The position numbers were made by a program, and so were the translations under genes. A stretch of 64,000 nucleotides of DNA, taken from contig OZ037772.1 in assembly GCA_964035545.1 (NCBI GenBank), forward strand, positions 11,473,818-11,537,817. The letters are read 5' to 3'. The stretch is from Bugula neritina (lineage: Eukaryota; Bryozoa; Gymnolaemata; Cheilostomatida; Bugulidae). A model generated the notes under the pieces. It was not told the DNA's origin, ran no database searches, and worked only from the letters and a program-made list of their open reading frames with translations. Every line of letters starts with the position of its first letter. Positions within the stretch are counted from its first letter, which is position 1. Positions 12,801 to 22,576 of the stretch are shown here, piece by piece.

Positions 12801-15800
12801 GGCTCAATATTCTTATTAACAACCACACAATCATGACCTTGAGGTTGCAAAGGGCAATCATAAGGTCAATGGAAGCAGCCCAAGATCCTAGCACCGAAAC
12901 AATTAGACAAATTTTTAAGTATGAGTTTATTGACTATTCCTAATGTATCACTTTGCTATTCAGTTACCTATGTTTCACTTTATAACTTGTATGAAATGTA
13001 GCTTGAGAGGGTATGTTGGTGTTTCTTTATAGTAAGTAGTCTAGCTTGGCTGCTGTTCTCTGTAACGTCTGCATGTTGGCTGGTTTTCTTTTTTTCAGGA
13101 CTTTTTTGGCTCATAGCACTTCATCTTCTCTCAGCTCTACATGACTTAAAGTTTTAATCACTACATGATGTTATCTTTGGTTCAATTGTCATGTTTTTAT
13201 AGTGACTATAACTCCTAAAGTTTGTGATATTAATTCTTGTCCAATCAGTTGCGTGCACATCATGTCATAGTGACCACAACTCCTAACTGTTGTGCTGTTT
13301 TCTAGGACTCAGAGACCTGCTGAACGGGCAGCTTCTCCATCAGTGAAAGATAAGAAGTCTGAACAGGTCAGCCAATCAGCAGCTGCGGAAGGAGCAGACA
13401 ACAAACCTACAGGCTCGGAATCTCGACCACTGACCGAAAAATCAGGTGAGACGATTTCTGTACACCTAGTATAATGTGTCAGCAGGAGTTGTCTTCTATT
13501 TTATATATGAGTACATAATAAAAGTGTTCATGAATAAAATTAAACCAATATGCTGAGCAACTGAAATTGTGTTTAAAATATCAAACTAGACCTGAAATAT
13601 AACCATTTAATTGATAATATTTGTTTGACTTCTTCAACATAAGAGTAGGCATTGTTATAATAGATTGAATAGTTGCTAAAATTATTTCCTAGTTTGAATA
13701 GGTTTTTAATGTTTTATTTTAAAAAAGTCCACTTCTCTAAAGTTTGTTTTAAGTAAGCTTTTCTATTATAAATATATAAAGTTATAAATTCTAATCTATT
13801 ACTATTATTTAATTATCTGTAATGATCAATTATTAATATTCAATCATCAATACTAATCATTTATTAGAATTTAATCAACACCAACACATATTCTGTTTCT
13901 AAGGTAAAACTCGATCCAACAAGCAGAGTAGAGCCAGTCAGAGGAGAGGAAGTTCAGTTGGAGAGTCTAAGAACAGACATTCGTCTGCGTAAGTCACATG
14001 ACTTATCAAGATAGCTGGAGTCATAATATGTATTCTTGTTATTCAATGCTACAGATTGCATGCTAATATTACCAGGAATTCTCAGTATATTTGTAATTTA
14101 GGAAAATAGTTTGGTCGAAGTTTAATTGAGGGTTTTGTACAATAAAGATGTCAACAGTTTGGTGAATAACATTAAACTGTTTGCATAGTAGGTGCTGCAA
14201 GAGTTTAAACTTGAAGTTGTTTCCCTCTTATTATATATATAATAGTATCTCAAACTGAGTGGAATATTTCATAGTTAATCATAATATAAATACATGGTAG
14301 GTAAGTGCAAGATGTCTGCCAGATTCTGAATATAACTGTTGCCAGGAGAGAATGAGCTCTTCAATGCAAAATGAATTTACCTTCAGCTTCATTGAAAGCC
14401 TAGCTCCGTTGCTTTGTTACATTTCTGAGTATTCAATTGCCTATCAGTGAGTTGCTGACATTTTCAGAGCTCGACGAATCACGAGGTTTGATAGAAAAGA
14501 CAAGAGATTTCAGCTGTTTCCAGACGAGCCACCAGTCGACAGTGAGTACTATGAGAAAGTGTTTGATGACCTCTTAGGAAAGATAAGAAGAGTGATTAGG
14601 GAAGCTCATGAAGGGCTCATTGCGGCAGCCGAGGCGTTCTACAAGCAGAAGGTCAGTGTTTCATATTCGCAATATACTGATTCTAGTCATATTAGTAATA
14701 TACTAATACTAGTCGTATACTAATTCTACTCATACTAGTAACACTACTCTTACTAGTAATACTAGTATTAGTATATTACTAGTACTAATACTACTACTAA
14801 TTACTGATACTAGTAATATACTAATACTAGTATCACTAGTATGACTACTGTTACTTTATTACTAGTGACACTAGTGATACTAGTAATGCAACTAATGCTA
14901 CTAATACGACTAATACTAATATTACTTATAATTTCTGAATAGTATATTTCTTACTAACTAACTATTTTGTAAGAAGAAACATAAATAAATATTATATTAG
15001 TGCATTGTTTTTCATCTAAAACCTATCATAGCTGTAGTGCAGTGTAAATTTAAGGGAGATATAGTTGAATTTTCATGTTGAAACTAATTTTGTTTCACTT
15101 TTGAGAACCTGTGCTATTGACTTGCTATTGAGGGGTAATGTTTCTTTGTTATATAAAACTTGTATTATTTCATTTTAGGGACTCATTTATTTGGTATATA
15201 GAACTCATGCTATTTTATTTCAGGGGACTCACGCTATCACAAGGCCGTATGCTCTCCAGCCCACTATGGAGTCCTGTGCAGAGACTATCACGCATAAACT
15301 GCAGTCATACTTTCACCAGGCTGTTGACTACCACAACCAGTGCTTGCAAGGTACTTCCCAGTAATCATACAGTCTTGACTACATTGTTCTCAAGTAACAC
15401 TTGTAAACTTTTGACAGTTTTGTAATAAATGCAGTTTTTTAAGTAACTCTTGCAAACGTGGAGGGGGTAATAAATGCAATTTGTGTTATTTGACAAAACT
15501 TCAGCCAAATATTTTTTAAATAGCTACGATATAACATATTATTGATTAAATTATAGAATATATGCATATTATGTATGTGGCAGCTCTAAATTTAAACGAA
15601 TTATGCCTTGCAACTGAGTTGATCTGAAATATTACGTTTGTTGTGAAATGTTGGTTGAAGTAGGTCACGTGTGCTGCCGTTAAGTAGGTCACGTGACCTG
15701 TAGTTGAGTAAGTCATGTGACCTGTAGTTTAGTAAGTCATGTGACCTGTAGCTGAATAGGTCATGTGACCTGTAGTTGTATTCTTGGTTTGACTCAGAAT

Positions 15801-18255
15801 TCCGACACCAGCTGGTCAGACTGGAAACTCTAACGGAGAGAATTCCGCCACTTGTCATCAAGGACAACAAGAGGTCATCGGAGGCGGAGTATGCAGCTCA
15901 ACAAGCTCAGCTTCAACGGGCTTTCATGGAGAGAATGGAGCAGATAGATCGCACCCGGGTATAGCGTAGTATACTGTTATACTATATTGAATACTGTTAT
16001 GGTATATTGTTTTAGTGTTATGCTATGTGTTGTACTATTATATTATACTGTTGCACTATATTGCTATACTATATTGTTATACTAACTTGTTATACTATAT
16101 GTTATCCTGTTATACTTTATATTGTTATGTTGTTATATTATATGTTTATGTAGTATAGTCTATTATATAGTATAATCTATATCTAATTTATTCTACATAT
16201 AATAACATCTCTAAATACTATCGTATGGTTTATATAGTTTTATTATTTATAATCTTACTATCTCTATATTATTACTATATTTTAAACTCATAGTTTGAGC
16301 ACAAGACCCTACTAAGGCCAACACTAGGACACCCGAACCATGCAGCTAAAATGGCCGCTCTGTGTAGTGACGAAGGAAAGAGAAGTGAACTCTGCGTACA
16401 GGAAATCAACGAGTACGAGATTGCGTTGAAGCGACTTGGCGAAGAGCACGCCGCCATGTTTATCGAGAAGATATCCGGATCTTCTGCGGAGCTGCTCTTG
16501 CTGTTTGATGATATGCTGACAGTTGATGATGTCATCAAAGGAAGTGAGTATATGGCCGTATTCACCACTTAGATGATTCGAGATTTGTTGGATGCACTGA
16601 AATGCTTCTATGATGAGTGGCAAAAGTTACAAAAAGAACAATGCTTTATTTTAGATTAATTATAAGCCCAGTTATATAATCTGACATTACAAAACACCAT
16701 GTTTAATTTCAGAGTAGCTGTGAGCACAGTTGACCTAAACTGATAAACGTAATTGATGATTCAATATATGTAAACTTGATAAACTCAGTCAATAAACGAA
16801 TTCTTCTGTGTTATCCTCTCATATTGTTTATATAATATAATAATATATTTATTTATTATACAATAAATATATAATGTTGTGCATATCAAATTATATTTAC
16901 GTTCTGTTTTAGAAATCATACCCAACAGATATCCAACCAATGAGCTGTTGAGAAGAAACAAACACGGCGAGCCTCTTTTTGACAAGATTCCAGAGACTCT
17001 GATACCCCGTGGTGCTGCCACATGGCAAGGTGTTGCCTCTTCCATGTTCTTACTGACTCACACAAGTTTATAGTTGCTATTTCTGTGAGAAACCCTGATG
17101 GAAAGGGTATTTTGTTAAAGCAGGCTAAAGACTTAATCAGATGAGGCACAGGAGCATTTATGACTGGATGCTCTTCCTAGCATCACCAATTGCCTTTATT
17201 GGGGTTCGAACCCATGACTTGAGTTATATAACAGTAGGACATGTATCTAAATGTATGATTTTGCATGTGCATACATTTAGATACATATTTTCTACTGTTT
17301 ATTTAATTTAATTATGGAAAAATCGTTGTGCCTTGCATATGCCTGTTTGTCGATTTGCGTAGAACTTTTGTGAACTTCGTGCTTACAGAAGTTAGTCTAA
17401 ATTTCTTACAGGTGTGTCAACAGATGAGATGGTTGTGCTGAAGCCCCCACCTACATCTAACATTAAGGAATCTAAGCTAAAGTCAAGTATTGCGTCTACC
17501 AAGCCCAAGTTCACTGCTAATATACATACACAGAAGACTACTATTGGTCACAACTCTACTCTGGAATCGCGAGATGATGCCTATAAGGTGAGACGTAACT
17601 CTCAGGCCTTGTATTACCGAGTTCTGGAATGTTCTTACTAACATTTCTAACCGAACTTTATTGATGAATTTTTGTTTGTTTAGACAAGATAGAGTTTTAC
17701 TGTTGAACACTTGAAAATAACATGCTAGATCATGTTACAAATTTGTTTTACACTCAACACAATACAGGACATAGTGATTGTGAGTAATCTAACTACAACT
17801 GCAGAGTAGAGTAACTACAAGTATTGTAACTGTGGATAGAGTAACTGGAAATAGTATCACCATAGGTGGAGGGAATGGATGTAGTATGGCTATGGGTAAT
17901 CACAAATAATATAAATAGAGGTAAAATAACTGCAAGTTGCATAGCTGTGGTAGAGCAGTTTAACTGTAGATAGAGTAACTGTACGTAGTATGACTATGGG
18001 TAGAGTTACAGTAGAGTGATTTTGAGTCATGTGGCTGTAAGTAAAGCTATAGCAAGTAAGGTTGTAGATACGTAGATTACAATCTTGGTTGCTCGTGAAA
18101 GGTTCTGTATGTATTGCTGTTTGCAGACGTACAAAATGGAGTTCTACCAGACTATTTCTCACATCGAGAAGGAGAAAGAGGAACGTCTGCTAGATGAGTC
18201 ACGCTGGACAGATAGCTGGTCCAACTCCATTCAGAAGATCAGAAGTTTATACTAG
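6864..18255 (+). CDS. CCDC180: CCDC180-like ciliary coiled-coil protein, 19 exons, 5' end not resolved
   Basis: Exons: 6864-6976, 7317-7524, 7779-7923, 8487-8667, 9228-9374, 9847-10207, 10691-10829, 11159-11632, 11828-11969, 12364-12918, 13306-13445, 13904-13988, 14468-14651, 15224-15350, 15798-15958, 16294-16543, 16913-17029, 17412-17587, 18127-18255. All phases agree: 3834 nt, 1277 residues, stop TAG. Early exons read FHRDVYEDE and NWTDEAIQRAHSIIAAKSDE. Exon 6 starts LFSDGGNFCPEEIDVFRKNL and continues as a long helix (a DUF4456-type block, residues about 265-430). Residues about 431-895 are Ser/His/Pro-rich, low complexity and probably disordered. The C-terminal exons are again helical (ITRPYALQPTMESCAETITH; DESRWTDSWSNSIQKIRSLY). 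CCDC180 is associated with motile cilia and sperm flagella. The human protein is about 1700 residues; the N-terminal DUF4455 half was not found. Exon 1 may be internal (acceptor ttattacag) or start at an in-frame ATG at 6852 or 6831. Confidence 0.85.
7555..7765. repeat. T/A-rich simple repeat (ttatattatattta-like)
   Basis: Imperfect tandem TTATATTATATTTATTATG units fill the intron between exons 2 and 3 of the CCDC180-like gene. The long reading frame running through it (Tyr/Ile/Leu-rich) is an artefact of composition. Confidence 0.8.
8197..8474 (+). repeat. 25-bp minisatellite, about 11 copies
   Basis: Unit CTCACTCATACGTCTGCATG followed by TTCTA. Most units differ at one or two bases (cgtctgcatg or cgtttacatg). 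It ends 12 bases before the acceptor of exon 4 of the CCDC180-like gene (exon starts at 8487). Because 25 leaves remainder 1 modulo 3 and the unit lacks stops, all three plus frames stay open. Confidence 0.95.
9590..9770. repeat. AT-rich tandem repeat with a 28-bp unit
   Basis: Two to three copies of a unit containing 'tatattacatcttatatact' followed by 'atagagtg', inside a broader stretch of TATAT-type sequence. It lies in the intron before exon 6 of the CCDC180-like gene. Confidence 0.7.
10430..11060. repeat. AT-rich simple sequence flanking exon 7 of the CCDC180-like gene
   Basis: TATAATATTATTATAA-type low-complexity tracts at 10460-10600 and 10850-11040, interrupted by the coding exon 10691-10829. 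Nothing else is recognised in these introns. Confidence 0.5.
12024..12190 (+). repeat. 22-bp minisatellite, about 7 copies
   Basis: Unit TCAGTCATAGTTCACTCAGT followed by TA, with copies varying at the cac/tac position. Located in the intron between exons 9 and 10 of the CCDC180-like gene. Confidence 0.9.
14690..14930. repeat. ACT/AGT trinucleotide-rich repeat
   Basis: Interspersed ACTAGTAATACTAGTA motifs. The sequence is close to its own reverse complement (ACTAGT is palindromic), so it could form local hairpins. Intronic in the CCDC180-like gene. Confidence 0.8.
15661..15775 (+). repeat. About 25-bp minisatellite carrying CACGTG/CATGTG E-boxes
   Basis: Five tandem units of the form TAGGTCACGTGACCTGTAGT. 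The second holds the perfect 12-bp palindrome GGTCACGTGACC (15687-15698); the third to fifth hold GTCATGTGACC (15712, 15737, 15760). These match the E-box core and the CLEAR/M-box type sites bound by MiT/TFE factors. The array ends 22 bases before exon 15 of the CCDC180-like gene (15798). A regulatory role is inference only. Confidence 0.85.
15975..16290. repeat. TTATACTATA-type simple repeat
   Basis: Degenerate 'ttatactatattg' units fill the intron between exons 15 and 16 of the CCDC180-like gene. Confidence 0.65.
17075..17225 (-). repeat. tRNA-derived SINE copy
   Basis: Read on the minus strand it has GGGTTCGAACCCC (B box), then 'ttggtgatgctaggaagagc', then 'agtctttagcctgctttaac'. The same module order is seen at 19740-19930 (minus) and 45355-45545 (plus), defining one family. 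Intronic in the CCDC180-like gene. Confidence 0.75.
17765..18075 (+). repeat. Degenerate tandem repeat ('gtaactgtgg/atagag')
   Basis: Repeated short phrases such as 'agagtaactgtacgtagtat' and 'gtggatagagtaactggaaa' in the last intron of the CCDC180-like gene. Period is irregular (about 20-24 bp). Confidence 0.55.
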
Positions 18256-18531
18256 AGAGTATTACAAACACTCCAATAGTTGTTTCCTTTATAAATATTC
18301 ATAATTCACTTTAGCCAATCACAGCGTCTCTTTTATTGCATGTAATTTTAGCTGATGGGCTATTCTGAAATTCCGTTACATTGCTCAGTTGCCTGCAAAC
18401 TTATTTATCTGAACTTTATTATTTATTCCGTCCAGTTAATGTTTATTTCACATAAATAATTTCTTTCAATTCGTCCTTGGATTTGGTGATATTTATAGTA
18501 ATGGAGTGTATTTTTGAGCCGATTTATCAAT

Positions 18532-18537
18532 AATAAA
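18532..18537 (+). terminator. Polyadenylation signal AATAAA, CCDC180-like gene
   Basis: Canonical AATAAA 277 bases downstream of the TAG stop, in AT-rich sequence. No other plus-strand gene end is near. Confidence 0.6.
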
Positions 18538-19076
18538 ATGTTATTGTTAAACAAATTGTTTATTTTGAACTAAACATTTAACACCCACTTTGTTAATTTA
18601 GATATGCAGCCAGCTACATGCAGGTCAGTCAACATTCTACAGGTTGTTCAACAGGTTAGTGAAAATTCTACAATTCAGTCAACATTCTACATGTTATTCA
18701 ACTTTCTAAAGGTTTATTTAGTTTATTCAATGTCACAAGTTAAGTTTTCAACTCTTCTGCTGCACCTTTAACTCATTTAACCTGAAAAAGGTATCTATGG
18801 TTCACCAACCGCGTAATATTGAGTGCTAGCAGTACAATTGAGATACTCATATCTACTAAATTGTGTCAGAGTAATAATATTATATTAAATAATAGAAAAA
18901 CTGCTATTCTTACATAAGTAATTACAAAAATAGAATACAATTAGTTGAAGTGACCAGAGCTGGTAGAAAACAACTATAGTCAAATTCCTTACAGGAAATT
19001 AAATATGGACATCAACCATGTACAAATCACCATGTGGAGGCAACTCCACTTCTAGTTGACTGTAGGCTGTACAGTA

Positions 19077-21329
19077 TCACTTGTCGATGATACTATGGAA
19101 TAGTCCAGGGAACCAATATTGTGTTGTGTCACCTTGTTCATCAACCCATGCTAAGCCCTCCCTAACCAGATGTTCTAAGGCTATATCTGCTCTATGTAGA
19201 TCCCAGCCTAACTCAGTGACGAGCTGATCCTTAGTTACAAAGCCTGTGCTCTAAAATATAAAATAGCCTTTACTTAGTAATACATAAACCAAGTAAAACT
19301 ATAATAGCACATACGCTACAAAATTGTTACAAAATGTAGAAAACTGTCAACTTGAAGTCAAGTTTGTCTTAAACCCTTGACACACTGTCACCTCTCTGAT
19401 TATAACATGAAGTGATATAAAGCTAAGAGACATGTCACCCTGTGTCAAAGGCATTATGCTTACCTCAGCCTGTTGCAGCACCACAGTATGGTCTAGAGTC
19501 ATCTCCCCTGGTACTGACTGCACAATGTAGGTTCCTCTGACAGGTATCAACGTGAAACCACTTCCCAGAACCTTCAGCCGTTTGATAGCCTGGATGATGT
19601 CATCTCTGTAACAAAGAGCATTGTCAAAATGAGACCACACGGGTTACAATGTAGCCTAGCAACATATGTGTATCCCATAGCAACAGAGATAAGGTTTACA
19701 TAGCAATATAAGAAATTGCATAGCAACCGATGCATAAAAAAACTCAATACCCTTGTGTGAAACCCCAGATGGAAAGGTTTTTGTTAAAGCAGGCTAAAGA
19801 CTTATTCATGTGTGGCAAAGGAGCAATTATGACTGAATGCTCTTCCTAACATCACCAATGACCTTTACTGGGGTTTGAACACACATGCTACGTGTTCAAC
19901 CAGCCTGACAATAGAATGTTGACCAACTAGATACCTAAAAACAGCCCTACCATTGCTAATCAAATTGAAATAGAATGCTGACATACTGAAAGCCCAGAAA
20001 CAGGCTACTCTCTAGATAAGATACTCACATGCTGACAGCAGCTGATTTGCTGCCTCTGGACTTGCTCACTCTCTTTCTCATCTCCTCAATACCCATAATT
20101 CCCCCGTTCCTGTGACTAGTAGCCATTGCTACTTCCACTATCTGTACTCCTGAAACACAACTACCAAGTATTCATACCACTGAATGTTTTAAAGCGAATT
20201 TGAAGCTTCTTGCATTTACTCACTCTCTCACTCACTTACTCACTCACTCATTCACACATTCACTCTTTCACTCACTGATTTATTCACTCATCCACTCACT
20301 CATTGACTTTCTAACCCAGTAACTCATTCCTTTGCTGACTTACTAACTCACTTACTCACCGTATTAACTTAAATTAAGGAATAAAATTGGAAGAATAATT
20401 TTAATTAATTAACAACATGAAGTTAGAACATTTACCAGTTCACTATAATGAAGAAAACAACTTTTAGAGAATTAAAACAGCTTGTTTTACTATATCTATT
20501 TCTACTCTAGAAAGTAGCCCGTTTGGGTGCTTTCAGTATTTCAGCATTTTATTTCTACTTCAGCTAACTATGAGGAGCTGTCAGCTGACTACCAAACATC
20601 TCCCACATATAGGGTCAGAGGTCACAGGTCACAGGTCAAAATACATACCCAGCTCATAGTAGTAGTCACCAACCCCCAGCATCTCAGACCAAAACCCCTT
20701 GCTAGAAGCAAGTGGATCCACTCCTATCGTAGCACACATTTGTTGGAAATGTTGCCTAAAGTCTGCATTCTTTTTAATATCATCTAAAAGGAAACAAACA
20801 TACTTGACTGCTTTGAATAACTATTAGCTTTTTATCTGATCAAAATGATGATGAGACTAAATCAATGACTTCTATCCCTCCACTTTTCCGATTCTACCAT
20901 CATAAACTTACTTCTGTGTTTAGCTGCAAACTCTTGCAGATTGTTCTGGAAGGATTCCAGTTGTTTAGACATTTGATTGATTTGATCTTCGGCTAGTTCT
21001 GATCCCTTATTTTTAAACTTTTCACCTGCTATACCTGAAGTAAACAAACATCATAAATAACCATATATGTTTTATGCATAAGGTAGTTATACTATACTTG
21101 AAGATAAAATCACTCAGTTAGCTGCTATATAATTGAAGCTCTCAGTTCCATCTAAATACACTCAAGTGTGTAGAAGCTATTAACTTTTGAATACATTTTG
21201 CTAAGATTAATAAATATATAGAGAGATACTGAAAGCATTTAACAAAAATAATACACTTTGAAGCACTGAAGTAGTTAATTCCAAACCTTTATTTTTAATC
21301 GCGGCTATGCCCACACCTCTACGCCTCAT
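19077..21329 (-). CDS. SNF8: SNF8/VPS22 (EAP30), ESCRT-II subunit, 6 exons
   Basis: Exons (minus): 21329-21287, 21034-20912, 20783-20649, 20149-20029, 19605-19464, 19250-19077; phases agree, 738 nt, 245 residues (human about 258). It starts [15 protein letters not shown], the family N terminus. It contains [20 protein letters not shown] (helical hairpin), then [20 protein letters not shown] and [16 protein letters not shown] (first winged helix). The second winged helix has [38 protein letters not shown] and [17 protein letters not shown]8 joins VPS25 and VPS36 in ESCRT-II on endosomal membranes, sorting ubiquitinated cargo into multivesicular bodies. The start ATG follows in-frame conservation from residue 1. 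The gene is convergent with the CCDC180-like gene (822 bp between stops) and divergent from MRPS34 (1247 bp). It looks intact. Confidence 0.97.
19740..19930 (-). repeat. tRNA-derived SINE copy
   Basis: Minus-strand copy of the same SINE family as 17075-17225 and 45355-45545: tRNA-like B box region ('gtttgaacaca' on plus), then the 'aggaagagcattcagtcata' module and the 'gtctttagcctgctttaaca' module. Lies in an intron of SNF8. Confidence 0.75.
20215..20365. repeat. CTCA/ACTCACT simple repeat
   Basis: Imperfect (CACT)n/(TCAT)n tract in an intron of SNF8. Confidence 0.8.
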
Positions 21330-21649
21330 CTTTTTCTGTGTTGACTACCAGTTCCAAACAAAAGCTGTAAAATACATCAAAACATAAACTTTAAATTAAA
21401 GCATATTGTATGTTTGTATCATGTTACAGTATCAGCAGCAGTTTAACATTTGAAAATTACCAACTTTATTTTGCCTTTTATTAATTTAAATTCCAATTAT
21501 TTTAAAAGCAAAATTCTTAAATTAGCTAATAAAGTGAACATAACTTCACTTTTTATATTACTGATTTAAATCACAGGTTTGTCCTTAATTAGAGTATTTC
21601 TTCATTACTGATTCACGTTAATTTAGTTTTACTGCACTCACTGCTAATC

Positions 21650-22330
21650 CAGACCTAGTCAGTAGTCTGTTGAACTTAGCACTAGTGTTACTGCTGGTGT
21701 TACACTTACAGTTTGTGTTACTGTGACTCATTTACTATTAAACTCGCATCAGTATGGCATATGAGTTCCCAGTGGAAGTATGAGTAGGCTATAAGATGCA
21801 GATTGAGTATCACTGATATTCAATCTGAATCTCATAGTCATACTGATACTATCAATGTGACTATCACTATGGCTATGGTGTAAGGGTATCAGCGTGAGGC
21901 TGTCAATGGGCACTGGCTATAACAACAAATATTACTACTATAACTATAAGTAATAAAGTATTAGTAAACTATAACTATTCTTATTCTTTCACTATGTCCA
22001 TTATCTAACAGTAACTGAGTGAGTGAGTAACTCTATCACTATGACTATCAGTATCGCTATGCCTATAAGTATATACTATTCATATTGCTATTACTATTAT
22101 ATTACTTATTAGTATGAGTTATTAGTTATTACTATTAGTATTAGTATTAGTATTACTATTACTACTAGTAGTAGTAGTATTATAATTATTACTATTACTA
22201 TTAGTATTGTAAACTATATTTAGGTAAGAGTACTACTCATTAGTAGCTACTACTAACAATTTAATATTAAGTATTGGAGCAAAACATTAGTTAGGCTTCA
22301 AGTCAGTATAATTATGAGCATGTCTATTAG
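21650..22330. repeat. ACT/ATT/AGT trinucleotide-type low-complexity region
   Basis: Intergenic region between the SNF8 start (minus) and the MRPS34 start (plus), which must include both promoters. 21890-22205 is dominated by ACTATT, TAGTATT and GTAGTAGTAGT units. No gene is seen in it. Confidence 0.65.
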
Positions 22331-22576
22331 TATTACATTAGATTAGTGTAAGTTTTAAGTAATAAGTAAATGTCTAAGTACATCTCATTTTACTAACAGC
22401 GGAAGCTGCATAGTTATAGGCTAATAACTTTAGTAGTAAAATATTTGCGGGGGGTGATCACGGAGTGTCGGTGAAGAAATGTTGTCAGCATATGGGTACC
22501 TCAGCGATTCCACTAAAAGCTGTGCTCAGTCGCATCCTTCAAAGCTCATTTTAGTTGTGTATTCAAAAATTTCACC

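Noticed and set aside
15601-15870. Minus-strand frame with SYRSHDLL repeats
   Set aside because: Shadow of the E-box minisatellite and of exon 15 of the CCDC180-like gene on the other strand.
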